Source: Actinomycetota bacterium
GTDB taxonomy: Bacteria; Actinomycetota; Thermoleophilia; UBA2241
DNA: 8,099 bases
Assembly: GCA_003158705.1 (NCBI GenBank)
Contig: PMKX01000200.1
Location: 1-8,099 of the forward strand
Direction of reading: 5' to 3'
In this document: positions 1-7,000 of the stretch, one piece after another
Layout of the letters: each line of letters opens with the position of its first letter
How positions within the stretch are numbered: position 1 is the first letter of the stretch
Notes under the pieces: model-generated
Told to the model about the DNA's origin: nothing
Seen by the model: the letters and a program-made list of their open reading frames with translations, nothing else
Database searches by the model: none
Made by a program: the position numbers and the translations under genes

Positions 1-740
1 ACCAGGGCCGGGTTGCTGGCCAGGCGTTGCTTGTCCGTGTCCATGAACAGGTTGTCCTCGAGGCCCACGCGCACGTGGCCGCCCATGGCCATCGCCAGCG
101 CGGCCATCGGCAGCTGGGCCTTGCCGATGCCGATCACCGACCAGGTGGCGTTGCCGGGGACCATGGCGGTCGCGCCCAGCAGCGAGGCAGCCGTGGCTGG
201 CATGCCGTAGGCGGTGCCGAGCACGAACTGGAAGTGGAGCGGCGCCGGCAGCAGCCCGCGCTGGTGATAGCGCAGGGCGGCGACGATCATGCCGAGGTCG
301 AAACACTCCAACTCGAGCTTCACGTTGCGCTCGCGGCCGGCTGCGGCGAGCGCCTCCAGGAACTCGGGCTGATTGAGAAAGACGCCGGCTTCGGTGTTGA
401 TCGAGCCGGCGTCGAACGAGGCGAGCTCGGGCTGTAGAGCCAGTGGGGCGAGTCGTTCCTCAGCCGGCAGGTTACGGCCCGGGATGCCGCTCGTGGTGAG
501 GCAGAGGATAGCGTCGGTCTCGCGACGTAGCCGGTCGACGACCTCCGCGAAGACGGCGACGTCCTGGGTGCCTTGCCCCGTCTGCGGGTCGCGGACATGC
601 ACATGCAGCACACTGGCGCCTGCCCGCCACGCCTCGATGCCCGACTGCGCTATCTCCGCCGGCGTGATGGGGATGTGCGGCGTGCGCTCTTTGCCGATGC
701 GCGAGCCCGTCAGGCCGACGGTGACGATGAGCTTGTCCAT
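1..740 (-). CDS. Beta-keto acid cleavage enzyme (BKACE / DUF849 family), C-terminus cut by window edge
   Basis: Enzymes of this family use zinc to condense a beta-keto acid with acetyl-CoA, giving acetoacetate and a new acyl-CoA; the founding member, Kce, cleaves 3-keto-5-aminohexanoate in lysine fermentation. I translated 246 residues from ATG 740-738. The N-terminus (MDKLIVTVGLTGSRIGKE), the LHVHVRD motif with zinc ligands His46 and His48, the KLELECFD strand (Glu143, Glu145), LHFQFVLG, and GGHVRVGLEDN with Arg224, Glu228 and Asp229 follow Kce almost residue for residue, as I recall that sequence. Family members are about 270-300 residues, so roughly 30-50 are missing past position 1. An excellent Shine-Dalgarno fixes the start. 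Position 14 is Arg where I recall Glu in Kce, so the substrate is probably not 3-keto-5-aminohexanoate. No other lysine-fermentation gene is visible. It is divergent from the acetyltransferase. Family call is firm; substrate is unknown. Confidence 0.93.
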   Translation of the reverse strand, partial: MDKLIVTVGLTGSRIGKERTPHIPITPAEIAQSGIEAWRAGASVLHVHVRDPQTGQGTQDVAVFAEVVDRLRRETDAILCLTTSGIPGRNLPAEERLAPLALQPELASFDAGSINTEAGVFLNQPEFLEALAAAGRERNVKLELECFDLGMIVAALRYHQRGLLPAPLHFQFVLGTAYGMPATAASLLGATAMVPGNATWSVIGIGKAQLPMAALAMAMGGHVRVGLEDNLFMDTDKQRLASNPAL

Positions 741-744
741 GGGT

Positions 745-750
745 CCTCCT
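745..750 (-). promoter_or_regulatory. Strong ribosome binding site of the BKACE gene
   Basis: On the minus strand AGGAGG lies four bases before ATG 740, a full anti-16S match. It decides the start of the BKACE gene. Confidence 0.8.
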
Positions 751-757
751 GCCAGGT

Positions 758-770
758 CGCTACTCTAGCG
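758..770. promoter_or_regulatory. Small palindrome in the divergent promoter region (candidate operator)
   Basis: CGCTA-CTC-TAGCG is a perfect inverted repeat with 5-bp arms and a 3-bp spacer. It sits in the 50-bp gap between the divergent BKACE and acetyltransferase genes, where any promoters must overlap. A TAGAGT hexamer on the minus strand (762-767) overlaps it and could be a -10 element for BKACE, but no convincing -35 is present. Arms this short can occur by chance in GC-rich DNA. Confidence 0.25.
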
Positions 771-790
771 GAATCGCGAGCTGCTACCAT

Positions 791-1390
791 ATGTCGCGCT
801 TCGATCAGCCGAACGAGGAGACAGCTTCGCCGCCGGTCATCCGTCCCTGTTCAGCGCACGACTTCGACGCCATGCTCGCCGTCGTCAACGCGGCGGCGCG
901 TGCCTACGGCGGCGTCATCCCAGCAGACTGTTACGGTGAGCCCTACATGCCCGCCGCGGAACTGCGGGGCGAGATCGCGGCGGGCGTCCGGTTCTGGGCG
1001 TCCTTCGAAGCCGACGTCATGGTCGGCATCATGGGTATCCAGGATGTGGACGACATGACCCTGATCCGCCACGCGTATGTGCGGCCGGATCGCCAGCGGA
1101 AAGGTGTGGGGAGCCGGCTGCTCCAACATCTCCTGCCGCTGACCATGAAGGTACCGCTCGTGGGCACCTGGGCCGACGCCTGGTGGGCTATCAGCTTCTA
1201 CGAACGACACGGCTTCAGTCTGGTCGCGCCCGCCGAGAAGGACCAGCTGCTGCGCCGCTACTGGACGATCTCCGAGCGCCAGGTCGAGACATCGGTCGTT
1301 CTACGAGCCGGTCCCAGCGCCTGGGCCGGGGGGCGCGGACGGGTTCACGTCACTGCGACTTCAGCGGCCTCGTGCGATAGTGCGCCGTGA
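791..1390 (+). CDS. GNAT-family N-acetyltransferase with 3'-end read-through tail
   Basis: A 199-residue acyl-CoA-dependent N-acetyltransferase, cytosolic, substrate unknown. The N-terminal IRPCSAHDFDAM (residues 17-28) is the usual first strand. Motif A, HAYVRPDRQRKGVGSRLL (95-112), holds the RxxRKGVG pyrophosphate-binding loop. Motif B, WAISFYERHGF (132-142), precedes the C-terminal strands. The blocks GVIPAD, GIQDVDDMTLIRHAYV, GTWADA and ERQVETSVVL resemble a conserved subfamily that, from memory, ends right after ETSVVL. Here about 27 low-complexity residues follow (173-199, rich in Ala, Gly and Ser) and run into the opposite-strand ATP-grasp gene, overlapping it by 41 bp. The ATG at 791 has no strong Shine-Dalgarno, but no earlier in-frame ATG exists after the divergent BKACE start, so translation may be leaderless or weak. 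Confidence 0.9.
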   Translation: MSRFDQPNEETASPPVIRPCSAHDFDAMLAVVNAAARAYGGVIPADCYGEPYMPAAELRGEIAAGVRFWASFEADVMVGIMGIQDVDDMTLIRHAYVRPDRQRKGVGSRLLQHLLPLTMKVPLVGTWADAWWAISFYERHGFSLVAPAEKDQLLRRYWTISERQVETSVVLRAGPSAWAGGRGRVHVTATSAASCDSAP

Positions 1391-2762
1391 GACCGTGGAC
1401 CCACGCCCGTGCCGTGTGGTTCAGCTTGCCGTCGTCAGTGGTCAGTCGGCCTGGCGTGATGAGGATGCCGAGGCCGGCCCCTCTGAAGCGCACGTCTCCA
1501 GGCCCCGTCACGCGCAGGAAGAAGGCCTCGTGCTCCGAATCCGAGTCCGTGCCCACGCTGCCCAGGTAGTCGAAGCGCCGATACGTGACCTCGCCCTCAT
1601 GGCTGAGGCGCCAAATACCCGACGGTGGGGCGTCGGTGACGATGCTTTGTTCATCCTCGACACTCGCGACCACGAGCTCGCTGCAGCTGACGATGCATCG
1701 GGGGTCTGCCCAGCGGGCGTTCAACGCCTCGATATCGAGCTTGAGGCCGACGCCGGAGAACTCGAGCAGGTGGAAGAGGAAGAGCGGCAGGCCGGTGCGG
1801 TCGGCGCGGCTGGTGATGGGACTGGCGCCGGTGACGCGCGGGTTGACCTCACCCAGGTAGACCTCGCCGTTGTCCTGGTCGATGAGGAAGTCGACGTCGA
1901 AGTAGCCGCGGTAGCCGTCCTTCAGAAGCTGATCGCCGAGCATGGCCGCGTGGTCACGCGCCTTGGCTCGCACCTCCTCCGTGAAGGCCTCGGGGAAGAC
2001 CTCGTTCCCGTACCAGGCGCCTTCTTTGGGTGTCAGGTCCTCATGACCGATGATCTCGCTGAGCAGCGGTCCGACCACCGTGCCGCAGGCGGTGACGCAG
2101 GCCTCGAGTGTCGAGCTGCGGCAGTCGATGCGCTTCATGATCTTGACCTCGCGCTCGGCTGCTATCTGGGAGGCGCGCTGCTGCCACTCGGCCTCGTTGG
2201 CTATGAAGAAGGTCGACTGGCCGCTGACGCCGAACGGCGTCTGCACCACGAGGTCGCGGCCGAGGCCCGCACGGTCGGCGGTCTGTAGCAGGCCCTCGTA
2301 GGCCTCGACCCTCGCCAGTGCGTTCGGCACGCTCGGCACGCCGGCCGCGTCGCCGAGCCGCACCGTGGCGACCTTGTCGCCGAAGCGAGCGCGGGCGCTC
2401 GCCGGCGGGAACCAGATCTCTATGCCCAGGTCCGCGCACAGGGCTTCGGTCTCCTCATCGAACATGAGAAAGACGGCCGCAGGGCTGCCGCCTCGGCGGG
2501 CGATCAGGTCGGTCACGTCCTTGTTCCGAAGTAGCCGGTTGACGACCTCCTCTTCCGGTACATCGTCGTGGCCTATGCCTGGAGGCGCGAAGACGTTGGG
2601 GTGACGTCCGTCGAAGCAGTCGACCCGACAAATGTAGGTAAAGCCGTTGACCCACGCGTCCATGCCCAGAAGGTGGTGGGTGGTGTGGCCGACGTAGTAG
2701 ATCGGCCGCCGATTCTGGCGCAGGAAGCGCTGCGCATCCGCGATGTCGGCGAGTTCCTTCAT
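1350..2762 (-). CDS. Stand-alone ATP-grasp ligase (biotin-carboxylase-like fold), substrate unknown
   Basis: A 470-residue ATP-grasp enzyme. Such enzymes activate a carboxylate as acyl-phosphate and join it to an amine, thiol or similar nucleophile. The N-terminal preATP-grasp region spans about 1-120 (YYVGHTTHHLLG, residues 22-33). The ATP-grasp core starts at RFGDK (126-130). The glycine-rich flexible loop is TPFGVSGQSTFFI (175-187). The metal-binding segment is YFDVDFLID (287-295) followed by EVYLGEVNPRVTGAS (300-314), with Glu305, Asn307 and Arg309 in the canonical ExNxR positions. Residues 335-470 form a C-terminal domain I do not recognise. No biotin carrier or carboxyltransferase partner is present, so true biotin carboxylase is unlikely; an amide or peptide ligase making a small molecule or modifying an envelope component is more likely. 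It lies 99 bp after the SGNH gene on the same strand and overlaps the 3' end of the acetyltransferase gene. Family call is firm; function is open. Confidence 0.88.
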   Translation of the reverse strand: MKELADIADAQRFLRQNRRPIYYVGHTTHHLLGMDAWVNGFTYICRVDCFDGRHPNVFAPPGIGHDDVPEEEVVNRLLRNKDVTDLIARRGGSPAAVFLMFDEETEALCADLGIEIWFPPASARARFGDKVATVRLGDAAGVPSVPNALARVEAYEGLLQTADRAGLGRDLVVQTPFGVSGQSTFFIANEAEWQQRASQIAAEREVKIMKRIDCRSSTLEACVTACGTVVGPLLSEIIGHEDLTPKEGAWYGNEVFPEAFTEEVRAKARDHAAMLGDQLLKDGYRGYFDVDFLIDQDNGEVYLGEVNPRVTGASPITSRADRTGLPLFLFHLLEFSGVGLKLDIEALNARWADPRCIVSCSELVVASVEDEQSIVTDAPPSGIWRLSHEGEVTYRRFDYLGSVGTDSDSEHEAFFLRVTGPGDVRFRGAGLGILITPGRLTTDDGKLNHTARAWVHGLTAHYRTRPLKSQ

Positions 2763-2771
2763 CGTGATCCC

Positions 2772-2801
2772 ATCTTAGCCCACGGCACGCGATCACCGGA
2801 A
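2772..2801 (-). promoter_or_regulatory. Possible promoter of the ATP-grasp gene (near-leaderless)
   Basis: Minus-strand TAAGAT (2777-2772) fits the actinobacterial TAnnnT -10 pattern and ends nine bases before ATG 2762. TTCCGG (2801-2796) sits 18 bp upstream as a very weak -35. A transcript starting at the usual distance would begin a few bases before the ATG, giving a near-leaderless mRNA, in line with the weak Shine-Dalgarno there (only GGGA). Confidence 0.3.
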
Positions 2802-2827
2802 GGAGGGCGTGCGCTCGGTGAGAAGCT

Positions 2828-2858
2828 GCGCCGCATCGAGACCGTTCGGCGTCGGCGC
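2828..2858 (-). terminator. GC-rich inverted repeat just after the SGNH gene stop (weak terminator candidate)
   Basis: GCGCCG and CGGCGC form 6-bp arms separated by 19 bases, starting four bases after the TAG stop at 2864-2862. No T-tract follows, so it is at best a weak or Rho-assisted terminator, or a chance GC hairpin. Confidence 0.25.
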
Positions 2859-2861
2859 GAT

Positions 2862-3854
2862 CTAGCGGAGAGCGCGCGGGAAGGAAGAGAGGACGGTGTC
2901 GAACACGCGCCGACACGTCGCCGGTCGCAGGTGCACGCCATCGTAGAAGCCGACGGCCTTGGCGTGCACGCTGGATGCCCGGCTCAGGTTCAGGAGGTCG
3001 AACCTGTACCGGTTCTGCAGCGCGCGGAGATAGTTCATGATGGTGGCGAGGCGCAGGCCCCAACCATGGTGATACACGTCGGCGTAGAACCTGGGCTGGA
3101 GCGGTGCCAGAACGATCACCGTCTTGTCACCCTTGCTGTTCATGAGCCGCAGGGTCTTCTGGAAGTAGCGGCGTCTCTCTGGCTGCAGCCGCGTGGGGTA
3201 GAGCCGGTAGGCGGTCACGGTCCTGCGGATGGTCTGTTCCACGCGCTGGGCCAGCGGCAGCTTGCTCGCCAGCACGTCGAGTGAGTTGTGCTCCGTATAG
3301 CCGTCGGGCGCTAGGGTCATGCCGGGCGGCTGAACAAACAGGGGGTACTGCTCGGGTGCTACGCCGCGGCGCTTGCACCAGTAGGCGACCCACTTGTGCG
3401 GGAAGCACTGCGAGAGCAGGTCGTCGCTGACCAGGTCACGCGAGGGGCCTTGGCCACTGAACTCGTCCACGTGCATCACCCAGAGAAAGCGGAAGTGGGC
3501 TCGAGGGAAGCGCTGGTGGAGAAGGCTGACCAGCGCCCACTCGTCATCTGGGCGCGCGTGCGTGACGGCGGCGTTGAAGGCCGTCTCGCCGGTCTTCCTG
3601 AAGATTGAGACGGGGTTGAAGCGCGTGGCCCGTGAGCCACCGAGGATGACGATGCGCGGCGGCTTGGCGAGCCGCTCGATGAGGTCGGCCTTGTAGGCGC
3701 GGATGGTCATCTGCGGCATTGTGGTGGCTGTGCCGGTGTTTGGTCGAGCCGCCGCGAACAGTAGCAGGATCGAGATGACCGCGAGGACGTTGACGACGGC
3801 CAACGCCGCGAGCAGCGCCGGATGGCGGCGCGCGCTGGCTGCCTTCTTCAACAC
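2862..3854 (-). CDS. Membrane-anchored SGNH-hydrolase-fold protein (putative envelope esterase or O-acyltransferase)
   Basis: 330 residues. Positive residues at the N-terminus (KK at 3-4, RR at 9-10) precede one hydrophobic helix (about 13-36, ALLAALAVVNVLAVISILLLF), giving an N-in, C-out anchor with an extracellular domain. RIVILGGSRATRFNP (67-81) is an SGNH block I with Ser74 as candidate nucleophile; YDGVHLRPA (304-312) is block V with Asp305 and His308 in DxxH spacing. Between them lie WALVSLLHQRFPRAHFRFLWV and TVIVLAPLQPR, typical strands of the fold. This layout resembles the AlgJ/AlgX, DltD and similar groups that add or remove acyl groups on polysaccharides. The classic GDS is GGS here. 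The start is GTG at 3854, set by GGAGGG six bases upstream. It lies between the giant secreted protein and the ATP-grasp gene on the same strand. Fold call is fairly good; activity is inferred. Confidence 0.72.
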   Translation of the reverse strand: MLKKAASARRHPALLAALAVVNVLAVISILLLFAAARPNTGTATTMPQMTIRAYKADLIERLAKPPRIVILGGSRATRFNPVSIFRKTGETAFNAAVTHARPDDEWALVSLLHQRFPRAHFRFLWVMHVDEFSGQGPSRDLVSDDLLSQCFPHKWVAYWCKRRGVAPEQYPLFVQPPGMTLAPDGYTEHNSLDVLASKLPLAQRVEQTIRRTVTAYRLYPTRLQPERRRYFQKTLRLMNSKGDKTVIVLAPLQPRFYADVYHHGWGLRLATIMNYLRALQNRYRFDLLNLSRASSVHAKAVGFYDGVHLRPATCRRVFDTVLSSFPRALR

Positions 3855-3860
3855 CGGCGT

Positions 3861-3866
3861 CCCTCC
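3861..3866 (-). promoter_or_regulatory. Ribosome binding site fixing a GTG start for the SGNH gene
   Basis: Minus-strand GGAGGG lies six bases before GTG 3854. It favours this GTG over the TTG one codon later and over any downstream start, keeping the whole membrane anchor. Confidence 0.7.
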
Positions 3867-3966
3867 GGGAGCGAATGGTGGTGGCGCTTCACGGGTTCGC
3901 AGTCTAGCAGGCAGGCCGTGACGGTACGGTTGGGCTGCAGTTAAGAAATGCGAACCTTGTCCTGGA

Positions 3967-4009
3967 AAGAGTACACCGACGTGTAGCGTCCCACCGCCGC
4001 GGCGACGCT
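3967..4009 (-). terminator. Pair of hairpins after the giant gene (candidate terminator)
   Basis: Starting 15 bases past the stop at 4025, minus-strand AGCGTC (4009-4004) pairs with GACGCT (3990-3985). It is followed directly by TACAC-GTCG-GTGTA (about 3986-3973), a 5-bp stem with a tetraloop, then CTCTTTCC. The T-stretch is short, so termination would be weak, but two stems in tandem just after a stop suggest the giant gene ends transcriptionally here. Confidence 0.35.
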
Positions 4010-4024
4010 GGCTGCCTGCCGGAG

Positions 4025-7000
4025 CTACTTCACCTTCGCCGGCCTCACTGTGAGCCGGTTGCTTGCCAGTTCCGTCTGCCTGTTGCCGGCAGCGTCCGTC
4101 GCGGCGACGAAGAACTGATAGGAACCTGCCGGGAGCCTACACATGAATTCGCAGGTGAGCCAGCGGTTGACCCACTGCCTGCGGAACTTGCGTTTCCATC
4201 TCAGGTTGTCGTGTACGTCCCGGACCGCGATGGTCACCGATGCCGTCGGACTGCCAGGTCTGGCGTCAGCGATCATGTAGGTGAGCCTGCAGTAGTGTCC
4301 CCGGCTCACCCGCGCGGCGTAGGGAGCCTGCGGCTCGGGTTTGATCGTGTCGACCTTGACGGTGAAACGATCGTAAGCCGCATTGCCGAAGACGTCCCGG
4401 GACCGGACGTCGTACACAGAGCAACCCTGGGCCGAGACGGTGAAGGGAGACGTGTAGGTTGCCCAACTGCCGGGCGCAGAAGAGCCGCCCTGGGCTGGGG
4501 TAGCGAGGAGTGACGCCCGGCTTGCCTCGCCGCCGGGCGTCGCGGAACGGTACTGCAAGGCATCCACCGTCGTGTCGTCCTGGGCCGACAGCACCACTTC
4601 AGCAGGTGTGTTCACCCAGACCTGGGGAGCGTGCACGTCTATCGTGGGAGCAGAGGTGTCCCGCACCGTGATCGTCACGATGGCGGGGTCGGACTGCCAG
4701 CTCCCGCTGATCGCTCGGTACGTGAAGGTGTCGGTCCCCACGAACCCCGCCTCTGGGTCGTACTCGAACGACCCGTCGGCGCTGGCGTCGAGTGCGCCAT
4801 GCGCGGGGTTCGTCACCAGCTGCATCGTCAGCGGCGCAGCGTCCGGTCCACGATCGTTGGTCAACACGCCGCGGGCGGCATCCACCGTGAGCGGCTGCCC
4901 CTGCTCGGTCGTGTACGGTGAGTAGACGCGGACGGTCCCCGCGCCACCGTACCCCCGGTCCTCACCGGGCACGCCAATGAACAGGTCGCGGCCGGCTACG
5001 GTGAGGGTGTCTCCCAGGCTGAGGCTGGTGTCAGTGGCAGGCGAAGCGAACTCGGCATCAGGGAACCACTGCGCGCCGCGCCAGTCGTAAAGGTACGCGG
5101 CGCCGCTCTGCTGGCCCTGCTGCAGCGAGCCCGCATCGGGCGCGCCGACAAGGAGAGTGTTGCCATCGAGCGAGAGCGTGCGCCCGAACCCATCCTCCGG
5201 TTGTCCATCGGCGGCCGAAAGCTCGACTTGCTGCTCCCAGTCGCTGCCAGACTGCCGAAACACGTACGCTGACCCGGCACCCCAGTCCTGGTCAGGCGCG
5301 CTCACAGCGAGCTTGTCCCCGCAGACCGCCAGAGCCTGCCCGAATCCCGCGCCGGCCGCGCCGTCTCCGGCCGTGAGGCGCCCGGTCTGTGTCCAGGCGA
5401 AGTCACCTCGTGTGAGGATGTCCACGGCGCCAGCGTCAGCGCATACCGACGTGTCTTGGTTGCTGGCACCGACGAAGCCCGAGTCACCCTCCAGTGCCAC
5501 TGCACAGCCGAACCAGTCATCCTGCGTCGGCTTCTTGCTCACCACACGCTGCCGTGTCCACGAGTTGCCAACGAGCCTGAACGCATACACGGCTCCGGTG
5601 GCCGCCACGCCGTTCTCGTAGGCGTAGGGGGCGCCGACCAAAATCGTGTCCCCTGATATCGCGACACTGGCTCCGAACCCGTAGAAACTGGGATCGGGGC
5701 TAGGCGGCGGACTGTCGTCGTCAGGGGTGTAGCGGGGCACCAGGGTCGTCCTGCGCTGCCAGACGCCCGCCGTGCGCTGATACACGTAGACCTTGCCGGC
5801 GGTGTCATGAGCGGTGTCGTCGACGAAGTCGCTGACCACGGCCGTATCCCCGTCCATGGCGGCTGCATGTCCAAAACCGTCGCTGTCCACGGGGGGTGCG
5901 AGCACCGTCTTCTCTGCCCAGCCGGCGGGCCCCATCTGGAAGAAGTAGCAGCCGGTCTCCGCCTCCACACCTTCACCCACCACGAGCAGCGAGCCCTGGG
6001 ATTGGCAGGTCGCCGACGCTTTGATGCCGAGGACCGTCGTTGGCGTCGTCAGTGAGCCGTCGGGCTCAGCACCCGGGTTGGGATCGACGCCGTATTTCGG
6101 CGACATGCAGACCAGGTAACTCTTCATCCACGAGCTGCTCGTCAACGTCGCCGGTGTCGCATCGGCAAGGTCTGACGCGCCCTCGTACCACACCGGCAGG
6201 TACTCGCCGCTCGGATCGTTGGCGGCGATGTAGTAGGTGCCTAGTGGCAGATCTGAGAACTCGAACAACCCTCCTACGTTGGTGGTGGCCGTCTGCAACT
6301 GGTTGCCACCGCTGTCGTACAGCGTGACGGTCATGTTGGGCAGATACGCGTAGGGGCTCAAGGCGCTGGAGACGTTGCCGGCGATGGTCCCAGTATGGGT
6401 CAGCGTCTGGTCGGCCGTGAACGTGCGCTGAGCACACCCCACGGTGACCGGTGTCGCGCTCGCAAACGTGGTCGCGTCGTGGTACCAGACATCGCCGAAG
6501 GCCGGCCCGGACGAGCACTCCAAGAAGTAGGTGTCGGCGTGGAGGTCGCTGATCACGTAGTGACCCTTCGCGTCGACAGGGCCGTAGCAGAAGTCGGTAC
6601 CGTCAGGCGTGAAACACTCAACGGTACCTCCGTCAAGGGGCCCCGAACCAGCCACCGTGATGGTCCCATTGATCGAGCAGACTGGGTCCAGGCTCGAGTT
6701 GTAGGTCACTGACTGGCCCGCTTGGACGAACACACGATGGTCCCAGTCGGTGGTTTCCGTCCAATACGAATCAGCGAAGTTGCCGCCCTTCCAGAACTCC
6801 ATCTGGAAACTGGTGCTACCCGCGACCCTGAGGTTGGGCAGCGAGTAGTTGCCGTTGGCGTCGCTGGTCGTTTCGTAGTCTGCGAACGGCTGGCTGGCCG
6901 TGTTCCGCGCCTCCACGTAGATATTGGGCACGGGGTTCCCGTCCAGGTCCAGGGTGCGACCTCTGATCTCTCCGGGCTGTGGGTACGCCAGGTACTCGAT

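Larger units (their letters stand above)
3855..4024. other. 170-bp intergenic region between giant gene and SGNH gene
   Basis: This gap holds the hairpins downstream of the giant gene and the Shine-Dalgarno of the SGNH gene. It has a locally AT-richer patch (GCATTTCTTAACTG on the minus strand, around 3940-3955) and a TAGACT hexamer (minus strand, about 3908-3903) that could serve as a -10 element, but no -35 stands out. I see no small gene in it. Confidence 0.4.

Noticed and set aside
1..740. Lysine-fermentation locus around the BKACE gene
   Set aside because: No aminomutase, dehydrogenase or CoA-transferase partner is visible, and residue 14 differs from Kce as I recall it.
1380..2288. Plus-strand open frame (302 codons) opposite the ATP-grasp gene
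   Set aside because: It mirrors the conserved ATP-grasp core; the translation is Ala/Glu/Val-rich with no family features.
1350..2762. True biotin carboxylase subunit
   Set aside because: No biotin carrier or carboxyltransferase gene is nearby, and both ends of the protein are unlike AccC.
2568..3284. Plus-strand open frame (238 codons) spanning the ATP-grasp and SGNH genes
   Set aside because: It crosses two genes on the other strand and the gap between them and shows no motif or ribosome binding site.
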